Assembly (NCBI GenBank): GCA_965197795.1
Contig: OZ240228.1
Span: forward strand, 1,488,001-1,552,000
DNA: 64,000 nt
Source: WHTK01 sp965197795
GTDB taxonomy: Bacteria > Chloroflexota > Dehalococcoidia > DSTF01 > WHTK01
Reading direction: 5' to 3'
A program made the position numbers and the translations under genes. The notes beneath the pieces are model-generated. The model did no database searches and was not told the DNA's origin. It saw nothing but the letters and a program-made list of their open reading frames with translations. This document shows, one piece after another, positions 1-9,039 of the stretch (within the stretch, counting starts at the first letter, position 1; each line of letters opens with the position of its first letter).

Positions 1-569
1 ACCCGACGCGCCGGAAGTGCTCGACTTCTACGCACAGCGCAGTCCGATCTTCTTCGCCGCGATCTTCGACGGCGAGGAAGATCGAACGCGGCCAGCAGAT
101 CGGCGACGGCACGCCCGTGCACGTAACCATCCCGACCACGAACCCGTGGGTGCCCTTGCGCATCCTTGGTCTCGGCAAGCAGGCAGAGGAGCGCATCGAC
201 GCCGACGTGTACCTGCTGACCGATCGACAGCCCAGCTTGCTCCCGGCGCCGAACGACTCGATGTTTCTAACCCACAGCAAGCCCGCGACTGACAGTCTTT
301 TGGACGACCTGCGCTCCGACGACGGCATGGACTGGGTGCCGCAGACCGCCTGGTTGACGAAGCTGAGCATCGATGCCGCGGCGGCTGACCTGACCTACGA
401 CCTTGCTGTCGACGCCAGCGGTCAAGGCGAACCGTCACGCCGCGCTGCGGGCCTTGAGGTTGTCAGCGAAGACGCAGGTCTGGCAACTGAGTGGGCGCTC
501 GCGGGTTTCGCTGCGGTGATGCTCGTCTTCAGCCTCTTGATCGGCGCAGTGAGCAGAGGCCGGCCGTGA
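1..569 (+). pseudogene. DUF2330 membrane protein, 3' part, frameshifted
   Basis: The gene enters from the left edge. Its first segment reads ...LDFYAQRSPIFFAAIFDGEE in one frame. The rest (GDGTPVHVTIPTTNPWVPLR, then about 110 residues) continues one base later in the next frame. The two parts join smoothly if one base is dropped near 77-84 (GGCGAGGAAGATC). The IPTxNPWVPLRILGLGK block and the later GMDWVPQTAWLTKLSID block are what I recall of DUF2330 proteins. The C-terminus has one hydrophobic segment (WALAGFAAVMLVFSLLIGAV) followed by a basic tail, so it is probably anchored in the membrane with the main domain outside. Its function is unknown. The stop codon overlaps the GTG of the next gene, so the two are probably co-transcribed. 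The frame change is either decay or a one-base assembly error. Confidence 0.7.
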
Positions 570-982
570 AGACCTGGCTTCTTGGCCTTCTGAAGCTCCC
601 TTTGATTGCGATCGTCGCAGGGCTGACACTTGGGTGGTCCGGTTCGCCGGACCGCCCCGGCGACCGGCAGGCGATCTCGATTCACTTCTCGCGCTTCGAG
701 CCCGTGATCGTCACCGTGACGGCCGGCGTGCCGGTCAGCTTTGAATTGCGTAATGAGGACCCGATTGAGCACGAGTGGATCGTCGGTGACGAATTGGTGC
801 ACGAGGCGCACCGCCTCGGCACGGAGCCCTACCACGACGAAGTACCGACCGAGGTAACGCTGCGTCCTTTCGAAGCAAAGACAACGGTCGTTACCTTCGA
901 TCAGCCCGGCGACTATGCCTTCATCTGCCACCTGCCGGGCCACGAGGCCTACGGCATGCGGGGAGTTGTCCGCGTCAGGTGA
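566..982 (+). CDS. small exported cupredoxin (type 1 copper protein)
   Basis: A 138-residue protein with a hydrophobic N-terminus (LLGLLKLPLIAIVAGLTLGW) that acts as a signal peptide or anchor, followed by one cupredoxin domain. The copper ligands are visible: a His in IEHEW near residue 70, then Cys, His and Met in CHLPGHEAYGM near the C-terminus. This is the classic C-x4-H-x4-M blue-copper loop. The likely role is electron transfer or copper handling outside the cytoplasm. GTG at 566 is chosen because it overlaps the upstream TGA (GTGA) and gives a complete signal sequence. Longer starts would place about 25 residues of upstream coding sequence before the signal. The partner oxidase or reductase is not in view. 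Confidence 0.85.
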   Translation: MKTWLLGLLKLPLIAIVAGLTLGWSGSPDRPGDRQAISIHFSRFEPVIVTVTAGVPVSFELRNEDPIEHEWIVGDELVHEAHRLGTEPYHDEVPTEVTLRPFEAKTTVVTFDQPGDYAFICHLPGHEAYGMRGVVRVR

Positions 983-1018
983 TCACTTTCAGGATGACCG
1001 GCAGTCCTCCTGTATGTC

Positions 1019-1939
1019 CTAGCGCCAGCTGCCGAACTTGATGAGTGTCCCGTGCTGCTTGCGCTCTTCGATCTGTCGCTCGATCTCGGCGCGGTCGACC
1101 GGACGGGTATAGTCGACACCGCTTTCGCCCGGGATGAACTCAAGGCCGCGCATCAGTGCGACGTCCTCGTTCTGGTCGAGATAGACGCGACGCCGCTGCC
1201 GTCGGCCACCGTTATTGCGTAGGAAGGCTACCGTCCAGCGCAGGAGCTGCTCGTGTAGCTGATCGCGAACGGCTTGCAGCAGGAAAACCTGGTCGATAAT
1301 CCCCCAACCGCCCGGTTCACGACGCAGGATGAGGCAGCCCACCGGTACGCCGGACGCCGTGGTCACCAGCTTGATCCAGTCCGAGTTCTCGTACAGCGAT
1401 TCGACCCCTGCCGGCGTTAACGCGGGCAGGCCGCAGACTTCCGCATCGAGCCTCGAGACCGTGTCACGGTCCGCGTCGGTGGCATCGCATACCTGAAAGC
1501 CTCCCTCGATGGCGTCGCCGGGCTCGTCTTGTTCCGGCACTGAGAGATGGTCCATTTCGACCCAGTGACCGTCTTCGATCAGGACGCACTCCCAGAAGAT
1601 CGTCTCGGCGCGAGCCCGATTGGGACGGTCCCTGAAGCTTAGGATGACACCGCGCGGCGCCTCCTGTTGACTGGAAGCGAAGGTGCAGCGGTCGAACATC
1701 TGCTTGAAGTGGTCGCTGAACTCGCCGATCTCGGGAAAGGCGTAATGCATGACGAGAAAGTCACGCAGCGGCTGACCCACCACGACGCGGTCGTACTCCA
1801 TGATGATCAGCTCTGGCCGCTTCTCTTCGATGCGATCGTATTGCGCTTCGGTCAGCGTGAACGTTTTGATGGCCCGCTTGAGGTGACGCTGCCACGGACC
1901 GGCGTTGGCCAGGGGGTCTAATCTACGATACTGCACCAT
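1019..1939 (-). CDS. GNAT-like protein of unknown substrate
   Basis: A 306-residue cytoplasmic protein. The segment from about residue 150 on (QVCDATDADRDTVSRLDAEV ... GVPVGCLILRREPGGWGIID ... VYLDQNEDVALMRGLEFIPG) has the strand-helix order of a GNAT acetyltransferase, including a late 'N-x-x-A-x-x-x-x-x-x-GF'-like helix (residues 260-275). The N-terminal 150 residues are not recognisable and may be a second, degenerate GNAT half. There is no signal peptide or membrane segment. It is the last gene of the long minus-strand block and begins 21 nt after dapF ends. No substrate can be assigned from context. Confidence 0.6.
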   Translation of the reverse strand: MVQYRRLDPLANAGPWQRHLKRAIKTFTLTEAQYDRIEEKRPELIIMEYDRVVVGQPLRDFLVMHYAFPEIGEFSDHFKQMFDRCTFASSQQEAPRGVILSFRDRPNRARAETIFWECVLIEDGHWVEMDHLSVPEQDEPGDAIEGGFQVCDATDADRDTVSRLDAEVCGLPALTPAGVESLYENSDWIKLVTTASGVPVGCLILRREPGGWGIIDQVFLLQAVRDQLHEQLLRWTVAFLRNNGGRRQRRRVYLDQNEDVALMRGLEFIPGESGVDYTRPVDRAEIERQIEERKQHGTLIKFGSWR

Positions 1940-1960
1940 GTTCGACTGCCTCGAATCTGT

Positions 1961-2803
1961 TTAGTCAGGCCATTCGCCGTTGTAGACAAAGGCCGCCGGG
2001 CCTGTAAGAAGAACGTTGCCGGAGCCATTCCATCGCAGCGTCAGCACGCCGCCTGGCTCGTTGACCTCAACCACGTCGTCGACCCAGCCGTGCAGCCGCG
2101 CCGAGACTATGATCGCGCATGCTCCCGTACCGCAGGCCCGCGTCTCGCCGACACCCCGTTCCCAGGTACGCGAAACGATGTGGCTTCGATCTACGACCTG
2201 CGCCACTTCAAAGTTAACACGCGCCGGGAATAGCTCGTGGTGCTCCATCTTCGGCCCCACGTCGCGCAACGGGAAGCCGGCGACGGAGGAGTCGACGAAA
2301 TGCACCGCGTGAGGGTTACCCATCGATACGCAGCTCACCGCGTAGTCCTTGCCGCTGACCCGCACGGGCAGGTCGAGCAGCGGCGGCGACTGTTCGACGG
2401 CCACCGGAACCTCGTCAGGCTTGAAACGCGGCGGGCCCATGTCGACCGTCGCTCCGGTTACCTTACCGCCGTTACGTTCAAGCTTGACGATGATCGCGCC
2501 CGCGCCCGTATCGACGCGCAGTTCGTCGACATCAGGCTTTGCCAGCCCTGTATCGACGACGTACTTGGCGAAACAGCGCACGCCGTTGCCGCTCATCTCT
2601 GCCTCAGACCCGTCCGAATTGAACAATCGCATGCGGACCTGGGCTTCGTTGTCCGACGGCAGGGCGATGAGCAGGCCGTCCGCACCGGCCCCGAGGTTGC
2701 GCTCGCAAATCGCCAGCGCCAGCGCGCCCCAGTCCCTATCGAGGCCGTTGCCGTCGACCAGGATCCAGTCGTTGCCTGCCCCGTGGTACTTCGCGAAACG
2801 CAA
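1961..2803 (-). CDS. dapF: diaminopimelate epimerase
   Basis: 280 residues, the usual family length. It interconverts LL- and meso-diaminopimelate for lysine and peptidoglycan synthesis in the cytoplasm. Both catalytic cysteine motifs are present: NSDGSEAEMSGNGVRCFAKY (first Cys near residue 80) and GVGETRACGTGACA (second Cys near residue 225). The N-terminal KYHGAGNDWILVDG block is also typical of the family. It lies 48 nt downstream of miaA on the same strand. The presence of meso-DAP synthesis does not itself show a cell wall, because lysine is made by the same route. Confidence 0.96.
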   Translation of the reverse strand: MRFAKYHGAGNDWILVDGNGLDRDWGALALAICERNLGAGADGLLIALPSDNEAQVRMRLFNSDGSEAEMSGNGVRCFAKYVVDTGLAKPDVDELRVDTGAGAIIVKLERNGGKVTGATVDMGPPRFKPDEVPVAVEQSPPLLDLPVRVSGKDYAVSCVSMGNPHAVHFVDSSVAGFPLRDVGPKMEHHELFPARVNFEVAQVVDRSHIVSRTWERGVGETRACGTGACAIIVSARLHGWVDDVVEVNEPGGVLTLRWNGSGNVLLTGPAAFVYNGEWPD

Positions 2804-2851
2804 TGCAGCCTCCGAACCAATTATGTCGACGCTGGCGTTGGCAGTCCAGCC

Positions 2852-3796
2852 TTATCCATTTCGGCTCGATAACCAGGCGCGCGCTAACTCGACGCAGCGC
2901 TCGCCGGCATCCGGTCCGGCGCCCACCCACGCGACGCGCGGGTCCGTCTCCTTGAACCACGCATGCTGACGCCTGACGAGGCGGTGGTTGGCGTTCTTGT
3001 GCCGCCGGATCGCCTCTTCCAGGTCGAACTCGCCGTCCAGGTGCTGTGAAGCTTCCTTGTAGCCGACACCGCCGCGAACCGGCGACGTCTCACCGCGACC
3101 TTCGTCGCGCAAGCGGCGCACTTCATCGAGGAAGCCTGCGGCGTACATCGCCTCGGTGCGGGCATCCAGGCGCGCGTATAGCTCATCGCGCGGCAGGCGA
3201 AGGCCCAGGATCAAGACGTCGGCCTCGATCGGGCTTCGGGTCTGGCACGCAGCCAAAGGACGCCCCTCGCGCGTCACGACCTCGATCGCCCTCACGAGCC
3301 GGCGCGGGTTCTCCGGATCGAGTCGTGCCGCTGCCTCGGAGTCGACCTCGGCCAGGCGTGCTACGAGCGCGGCGTTGCCCTGGCGTGCCGCCAGCTGCTC
3401 CAGCTCGGAGCGCAGCGCTTGATCTGGCTTCACGCGTGGCACGCTCCACCCCTCCAGCAGGGCCCAGACGTACTGCCCGCTGCCGCCGGCCAGAACCGGC
3501 AGGCGATCGCGCGACCAGACGTCGTCCAGCTCCGCGTGTGCCGCGTCGAGGAAGCGCGCCAACGTCAGCTGATCCTCGGGCTCTACGATGTCGAGGAGGT
3601 GATGCGGTGCGCGGGCGCGCAGCTCGGGTCCTGCCTTGGCGGTGCCGATGTCGAGGCCGCGGTAAACCTGATACGCATCGGCGCTGACGACTTCGCCGCG
3701 GAGGGCCTCCGCCAGCGCGACAGCGGCATCCGACTTGCCGGTCGCCGTGGCACCGACGATCGCGATCAGAGGGCGTGCGCTTGCAGTTGAGCTCAA
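2852..3796 (-). CDS. miaA: tRNA dimethylallyltransferase
   Basis: 314 residues. It transfers a dimethylallyl group to A37 of tRNAs reading UNN codons. A P-loop is seen near the N-terminus (IVGATATGKSDAAVALAE), followed by SADAYQVYRGLDIGTAK, the substrate-binding segment typical of MiaA, and GGSGQYVWALLEGW. The best start is TTG at 3796, just ahead of the P-loop strand. An ATG that keeps the P-loop is not available. The TTG lies 4 nt after the projected end of the small broken zinc gene, so coupling is plausible. Confidence 0.94.
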   Translation of the reverse strand: MSSTASARPLIAIVGATATGKSDAAVALAEALRGEVVSADAYQVYRGLDIGTAKAGPELRARAPHHLLDIVEPEDQLTLARFLDAAHAELDDVWSRDRLPVLAGGSGQYVWALLEGWSVPRVKPDQALRSELEQLAARQGNAALVARLAEVDSEAAARLDPENPRRLVRAIEVVTREGRPLAACQTRSPIEADVLILGLRLPRDELYARLDARTEAMYAAGFLDEVRRLRDEGRGETSPVRGGVGYKEASQHLDGEFDLEEAIRRHKNANHRLVRRQHAWFKETDPRVAWVGAGPDAGERCVELARAWLSSRNG

Positions 3797-3800
3797 GTTG

Positions 3801-4039
3801 CTATCTAAAGAGAAACCAGAATCGCCGCTTGAATTCCCGCTTTCGCCCCTCGGGAGACGCGTAGGTCAAGTCAGTCAAACCGGTGCATTTCCACCCAGCG
3901 TGGCCATCCCATCCACCTGCCACTTTCGAAACACCTTCTCATGACACGCGGGACACCAAACTCTCTGCATGGCGGCATCTGCGACAGTAAGATTCTCCGC
4001 ATTTGTGATTACACCTTGGTCGTCGTATCTCGCAACCAT
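3801..4039 (-). pseudogene. small CxxC zinc-binding-like protein, frameshifted
   Basis: An ATG at 4039 opens a reading frame with a WCPACHEKVFRKW block (a CxxCH zinc-like pair). It then runs out of frame to a stop at 3875. Moving back one base near 3915-3920 restores a sensible continuation, GWDGHAGWKCTGL, then a charged tail ending REFKRRFWFLFR and a stop at 3801. The full length is 239 nt, one base short of 80 codons, as expected for a single missing base. The repaired product is about 79 residues with a second Cys partner (WKC). Function is unknown; a nucleic-acid or metal-binding micro-protein would fit. It sits between tpiA and miaA on the same strand. Confidence 0.55.
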
Positions 4040-4046
4040 AGCGAAT

Positions 4047-4802
<756 letters not shown>

Positions 4803-4805
4803 GTC

Positions 4806-6008
4806 TCAGGCTCCGTACTTCATCAGGCGGCCCGCGTTCGCCATCGCCAGCGACAGCGCGTGACGCGCCGGAAACGTACCCAGTGCCCCTGCTCGGCAGG
4901 CCTCCTCGTTGAGTTGCTCGACGCGGTCGATCGTGCCGTGCTTCGAGTACAGCAAGAACGGAACCGGGTGCCAGCTGTGCGCCGCGAACTGCGACGGCGT
5001 CGAGTGGTCCCCCGCGACCATCAGCACGTCGGCGCCGAGCTCGCGCAGCTTTGGAATCAGCTTGTCGTACTCCTCCAACGCCAGGACCTTGGCATGGAAG
5101 TCGCCGTCCTCGCCGGCGGCGTCGGCGCGCTTGAAGTGGTAGAAGAAGAAATCGAAGTCATCCCAGCGCGACTTCAGCGCTTCGAGTTGGGACTCCTGGG
5201 TGCCGCCGCCCGGTGATACCGTCATGCCCGCCAGCTTCGCGAGGCCGCGGTACATGGGATACACAGCGAAGGCTCCGGCGCGCATTTGCGTCACCTCGGG
5301 CATCGAGGGCAGGTCTGGGTATTTGGCGAAGCCGCGCAGAAGGACAGCGTTGGCCTGCTCCTGGTCCGAAAGCACCTCGCGGGCCTGCTTGACGAATTCG
5401 TTGGCCAGATCGGCGGTCGCTTTCGACTTTTTCGACGTTGGCCGCACTAGCAACGGCTCGACGCCCTCGCGCTCGGGATCCGTTTGCGCCAGGCCATCCT
5501 CCAGGCCTTCCCCGCGCAGCACCAGGACGAAGCGATACTCGCGCACCGGCTCGGTAAGCAGCTCGACGCCGGGCAGCTTGATTTGACTCAGCCGCTCGCA
5601 CAGCTCAACCGTCAGCGTCGTCGGGATGCGGCCGGCGCGCCGGTCGGTGATCTTGCCCTGTGCGTCCAGGGTGCAGAAGTTGCCGCGCGCCGCGACGTCG
5701 CTGCTCTGCAGATCGAAATCGATGCCCAGCGCTTCGAGGACGCCGCGTCCCACCTCGTGCTGCAGTGGGTCATAGCCAAACAGCGCCATGTGGCCGGGAC
5801 CGGAGCCCGGCGTCACCCCGTAGTCGACCGGGATCGTCAGGCCGCAAAGCGAATCGGCGGCCAGATGGTCGAGGTGCGGGGTGTTGGCCGTCTCGAGCTC
5901 GCTGCGGTGGGTCCGCGCGTCGGGCAGGCCGCCGAGTCCATCGACGACGCTCAGGACGATCTTCGTGTCGCCCGGCGTGGCGAGTTGTCGTAGAAGTTCG
6001 GTGTCCAT
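4806..6008 (-). CDS. apgM: archaeal-type phosphoglycerate mutase (cofactor independent)
   Basis: 400 residues. It converts 3-phosphoglycerate to 2-phosphoglycerate without 2,3-bisphosphoglycerate. It is the alkaline-phosphatase-superfamily type found in archaea and some bacteria, shorter than GpmI (about 510). Visible metal and active-site motifs are VVDGLGGLP near the N-terminus, TPGSGPGHMALFGYDP with the nucleophile region near residue 68, and VAGDHSTPSQFAAHSWHPVP near residue 330. A trailing HALSLAMANAGRLMKYGA is also typical of the family. It lies between pgk and tpiA, with 47 and 3 nt spacing. Confidence 0.94.
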   Translation of the reverse strand: MDTELLRQLATPGDTKIVLSVVDGLGGLPDARTHRSELETANTPHLDHLAADSLCGLTIPVDYGVTPGSGPGHMALFGYDPLQHEVGRGVLEALGIDFDLQSSDVAARGNFCTLDAQGKITDRRAGRIPTTLTVELCERLSQIKLPGVELLTEPVREYRFVLVLRGEGLEDGLAQTDPEREGVEPLLVRPTSKKSKATADLANEFVKQAREVLSDQEQANAVLLRGFAKYPDLPSMPEVTQMRAGAFAVYPMYRGLAKLAGMTVSPGGGTQESQLEALKSRWDDFDFFFYHFKRADAAGEDGDFHAKVLALEEYDKLIPKLRELGADVLMVAGDHSTPSQFAAHSWHPVPFLLYSKHGTIDRVEQLNEEACRAGALGTFPARHALSLAMANAGRLMKYGA

Positions 6009-6055
6009 GACCCGATTCTAGACCTGTGAGACGCGGCGCTCCAGAGGCGATCTGC

Positions 6056-7255
6056 CTATTTGTCGAGCAGCGCCTCAACCCCGGGCAGCGTCTTGCCTTC
6101 AATGAACTCGAGCGAGGCGCCGCCGCCGGTCGAAACGTGCGTGTAGCGATCGTGCAGGCCCATCTGTTCCACCAACGCCGCCGTCTCGCCGCCGCCGATC
6201 ACGACGCGTGCGTTGAGGTCCGCCAGCGCTTGAGCCATGGCTTCCGACCCCTTGGCGAACGCAGGAAACTCGGTCACGCCGAGCGGCCCGTTCCAGAAGA
6301 CGGTCATGCAGTCTTCCAGCGCGTCACGGAAGGTCACGACCGAGTCCGGACCGACGTCCATGACGCGCCAGCCGATCGGAATCGAGCTGACCGGCACCGT
6401 CTGGTACGCGGCGTTGGCGTCGAAGGCGTCCGAGATGACGGCGTCGGTCGGTAACAACAACGGCACCCCGCGACGCTCGGCCTCGTACATCAGGTCACGT
6501 GCCGTCGTCAGCATGTCTTCCTCGACCAGCGAATCGCCGACCTCCATGCCGCGCGCCTTAATGAAGGTCGACGCCATGCCCCCGCCGAGCATCAGGCAAT
6601 CGACGCGCTGCAGCAGGTTTTTTACCACGCCCAGCTTCGAGCTGATCTTCGCGCCGCCGATGATCGCCGCCACCGGCCGCTCCGGCTTGCCCAAGACGTT
6701 ACCGAGCTCCTCGACCTCCTTGAGCATGAGGAAGCCAGCCACGGCGGGCAGATAGGCAGCGACGCCCGCCGTCGAGGCGTGGGCGCGGTGCGCCGTACCA
6801 AAGGCGTCGTTGACATAGACGTCCGCCAGCGAAGCCAGCGACGCCGCGAAGGCCGCGTCGTTCTTCTCTTCCTCGGCATGGAAGCGCAGGTTCTCGAGCA
6901 GGAGCACCTCGCCGTGCGCCAGCGCACTCGACGCCGCCTCTGCCTGCGGCCCGACGCAGTCAGGCGCCGTCTGCACGTCCTGGTTCAGCAGCTTCGCCAG
7001 GCGCTCCGCCACGGGCGTCAACCGCATCGACTCCACGACTGTGCCGTCGGGCCGTCCCAGGTGGCTGCAGAGGATCACGGCCGCGCCGTGCTCCAGAAGG
7101 TAGTTGACGGTCGGCAGCGCCGCGGCGATCCTGCTGTCGTCCGCGATCTTGCTGTCGTCCGCGATCTTGCCGTCGCGGCCGAACGGTACATTGAAATCGA
7201 CCCGCATGAGCACGCGCTTGCCGGCGACGTCGATGTCGCGGACGGATTGCTTCAT
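6056..7255 (-). CDS. pgk: phosphoglycerate kinase
   Basis: 399 residues, full length. It makes ATP from 1,3-bisphosphoglycerate. The N-terminal RVLMRVDFNVPF block, CSHLGRPDG substrate loop, LLENLRFHAEEEKND, the hinge GGAKISSKLGVV, the nucleotide-site VFWNGPLGVTEFPAF and the C-terminal STGGGASLEFIEGKTLPGV are all in order. There is a short duplicated stretch near the N-terminus (DDSKIADDSRIAAALP). An in-frame repeat of the same bases lies at about 7130-7165 and is small enough to be tolerated in a surface loop. Confidence 0.97.
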   Translation of the reverse strand: MKQSVRDIDVAGKRVLMRVDFNVPFGRDGKIADDSKIADDSRIAAALPTVNYLLEHGAAVILCSHLGRPDGTVVESMRLTPVAERLAKLLNQDVQTAPDCVGPQAEAASSALAHGEVLLLENLRFHAEEEKNDAAFAASLASLADVYVNDAFGTAHRAHASTAGVAAYLPAVAGFLMLKEVEELGNVLGKPERPVAAIIGGAKISSKLGVVKNLLQRVDCLMLGGGMASTFIKARGMEVGDSLVEEDMLTTARDLMYEAERRGVPLLLPTDAVISDAFDANAAYQTVPVSSIPIGWRVMDVGPDSVVTFRDALEDCMTVFWNGPLGVTEFPAFAKGSEAMAQALADLNARVVIGGGETAALVEQMGLHDRYTHVSTGGGASLEFIEGKTLPGVEALLDK

Positions 7256-7287
7256 TCTTACGCTCCCCCGCTATCTAAGACGACGCC

Positions 7288-7914
7288 TTAAGGCTTGCGC
7301 AAGGGCAAAGCGGCAGCTTTAGCAAACGCTGCCTCTAGCGTCTTCGCTTCGGCGGCGGCCTCGAACTGGGCTTTGGAATCATCGCTGAGCCCGCAGCACA
7401 GCGCCGCGAAGGCAGCGGCGCCAGGGCGCAGAGAACGCGCCGCCTTCTGCAAAGCTCCGTCGCCTTCCGGCGCGCGGGCGTGCAGCGCCTCGCTGAAATC
7501 TCGCGCCGTGGCCGTGTAGATCGTCAACGCGTCCAATCGAGAATCCGAGTCCAACGCTTCGTCCGTGAGCAGGATTCGGCGGCCGAGTGTATATAGGCCG
7601 TCGGCGGCGATGAGCGTACGTGGCATACCCCAGGCCTCGACAACGCTGGACCCGTCTTCGAGCCCGAGGAAAATGCGGCCCATCTCCTCCAGCAGCCCCA
7701 GCGTCAGGGCGCACGGTAGCGTCTTCATCTCCTCGCCGCCGATGCGGCCGAAGCCGAGGCAGAGAACCGCCACGCTATAAACGTCGCCTTCGGCTCTCAG
7801 CTGGCGCCGTAGCGGTGCCGCATATCCCCCAGCGAGACCATCCACGGCGCGCTGTAGCCCATCCACAATGATCTGGCGCAGGTCCTCGACCGGGATGTCA
7901 GGGTGTGCAGTCAT
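7288..7914 (-). CDS. degenerate polyprenyl synthetase-like protein
   Basis: About 208 residues, all helical. The segment TLPCALTLGLLEEMGRIFLG ... EAWGMPRTLIAADGLYTLGR resembles the middle of the trans-isoprenyl diphosphate synthase fold (LELLHxAxLIHDDxxD ... WGxxxAINxGDxLYALA). The first Asp-rich motif is replaced by GRIFLGLEDGSSV and no second DDxxD is seen, so it should not be an active prenyl synthase. The start ATG at 7914 (MTAHPDIPVEDL) lies inside the last codons of rpiB (17-nt overlap), which indicates coupling. It sits between rpiB and pgk. Possible roles are a regulatory or binding paralogue; no function can be assigned. Confidence 0.55.
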   Translation of the reverse strand: MTAHPDIPVEDLRQIIVDGLQRAVDGLAGGYAAPLRRQLRAEGDVYSVAVLCLGFGRIGGEEMKTLPCALTLGLLEEMGRIFLGLEDGSSVVEAWGMPRTLIAADGLYTLGRRILLTDEALDSDSRLDALTIYTATARDFSEALHARAPEGDGALQKAARSLRPGAAAFAALCCGLSDDSKAQFEAAAEAKTLEAAFAKAAALPLRKP

Positions 7915-8341
7915 GCTCCGCGATCTTCTCGATGCGCCGGACATGGCGTCCGCCCTCGAACTCTGTCGTCAGGAAGACGGCCACGAGGTCCTTGGCCGCC
8001 TCCAACGAGACGACGCGCTGTCCCAGCGAAACCATATTGGCGTCATTGTGCTGCCGCGCCAATCGCGCCGTGGTGACGTCCCAGCACAACGCGCAACGGA
8101 CACCCTTCACCTTGTTCGCGACGATCGCCTCACCGTTGCCGGAGCCACCGAGGACGACGCCGCGTTCGAATTCGCCGCGCGCCACCGCCTCAGCAACCGG
8201 GCGTATGTAGTCGGGGTAGTCTACCGACTCTTCAGAATACGTGCCGAAATCCTTGATCTCGTGCCCAAAGCCCTGCATGAGGTCGATCAGGAGTGCCTTG
8301 CACTGAAACCCGGCGTGGTCCGAGCCGATGGCGATGCGCAA
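7898..8341 (-). CDS. rpiB: ribose-5-phosphate isomerase B
   Basis: 147 residues, typical for RpiB. It interconverts ribose-5-phosphate and ribulose-5-phosphate. The N-terminal IAIGSDHAGFQCK block, YPDYIRPVAEAVARGEFERGV, the GGSGNGEAIVANKVKGVRCA active-site region and the HNDANMVSLGQRVV block are conserved. The residue before the second G of 'GGSGNGE' is Ser, where many RpiB proteins have the catalytic Cys (GTGIGMS or CGSGIG-like), so the subtype is uncertain. It starts 12 nt after the Sua5 gene and its end overlaps the next gene. Confidence 0.93.
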   Translation of the reverse strand: MRIAIGSDHAGFQCKALLIDLMQGFGHEIKDFGTYSEESVDYPDYIRPVAEAVARGEFERGVVLGGSGNGEAIVANKVKGVRCALCWDVTTARLARQHNDANMVSLGQRVVSLEAAKDLVAVFLTTEFEGGRHVRRIEKIAEHDCTP

Positions 8342-8353
8342 CCCCGTCCCTCT

Positions 8354-9019
8354 CTAGTCCCGCAGCGCCGCGAAGACGCTGTCGCTGGATATGGCGCCCG
8401 CCCGCAGGATAACCGGCTCGTCGCCGCTGCAATCGACGATCGTTGAGCCGACGCCGTGCGGGCAAGGCCCCCCGTCGAGGATCAAGTCAACGCTGCCGTT
8501 GAGCTGGCTGCGCACGTCGTCCGCGGTCACGGGGTCGGGCCCGCCGCTGCGGTTGGCGCTGGTGCCCGTCACGGGCGTATCCAGTGCCTCGACGACGGCT
8601 CGCACGATCTCGTTTGCCGGCAGTCTTAGCCCCACAGTCGTGCTGCCGGCGAGTGCTTCCGATTCGTACGTTTGTTGCTTCGGTACGACGATTGTTAGCT
8701 GCCCCGGCCAGAATCGTGACGCCAGCCTGGTAGCGCTCTGGTTCAGCTCGGCGATCCGACCGGCCATTTCGAGGTTGCTGACGAAGAGCGGCAGCGGCCT
8801 GCCTTCCTGACGCCCCTTGATTTCGAATACGCGACGCACCGCCGAGGCATCGTCCGCCGCGGCGGTCAGCGCATACAATGTGTCCGTTGGCATCGAGATA
8901 ACGCCACCATTCCGGAGGACGCTCACCACCCTCTCGACCTGGTCAAGCGCGGCAGGGACTGTGATCAAAAGAGTCGCCTCGTCTTCCGCCGTATAGTAGC
9001 ATGGCGTATGGCCGGACAT
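8354..9019 (-). CDS. threonylcarbamoyl-AMP synthase (Sua5/YciO/YrdC)
   Basis: 221 residues from the first possible ATG. It makes threonylcarbamoyl-AMP for the t6A37 modification of tRNAs. Conserved parts are GGVISMPTDTLYALTAAADD, IKGRQEGRPLPLFVSN (the KxR loop), FWPGQLTIVVP, VGLRLPANEIV, TGTSANRSGGPDP and GVGSTIVDC. There is no C-terminal Sua5 domain, so it is the short TsaC/YciO form. The first 16-17 residues may not be translated. A TTG at 8968 would give an N-terminus closer to the family and leave the TACTAT hexamer at 8992-8997 (minus strand) free to act as a promoter. Confidence 0.88.
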   Translation of the reverse strand: MSGHTPCYYTAEDEATLLITVPAALDQVERVVSVLRNGGVISMPTDTLYALTAAADDASAVRRVFEIKGRQEGRPLPLFVSNLEMAGRIAELNQSATRLASRFWPGQLTIVVPKQQTYESEALAGSTTVGLRLPANEIVRAVVEALDTPVTGTSANRSGGPDPVTADDVRSQLNGSVDLILDGGPCPHGVGSTIVDCSGDEPVILRAGAISSDSVFAALRD

Positions 9020-9021
9020 AG
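8992..9021 (+). promoter_or_regulatory. possible divergent promoter core and six-codon mini-ORF before guaA
   Basis: On the plus strand TATAGT (8992-8997) is followed by ATG at 9001 that opens a six-codon frame (M-A-Y-G-R-T-stop), ending 19 nt before the guaA TTG. Read on the minus strand the same bases give TACTAT, a -10-like hexamer for the Sua5 operon if Sua5 starts at 8968. No convincing -35 boxes were found, so this is a weak call. Confidence 0.25.
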
Positions 9022-9039
9022 AGCCAAGAGCTTAAGCGA

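Noticed and set aside
7128..7166. Tandem duplication as a sign of a broken pgk
   Set aside because: The repeat keeps the frame and adds only a few surface residues; all pgk motifs are intact.
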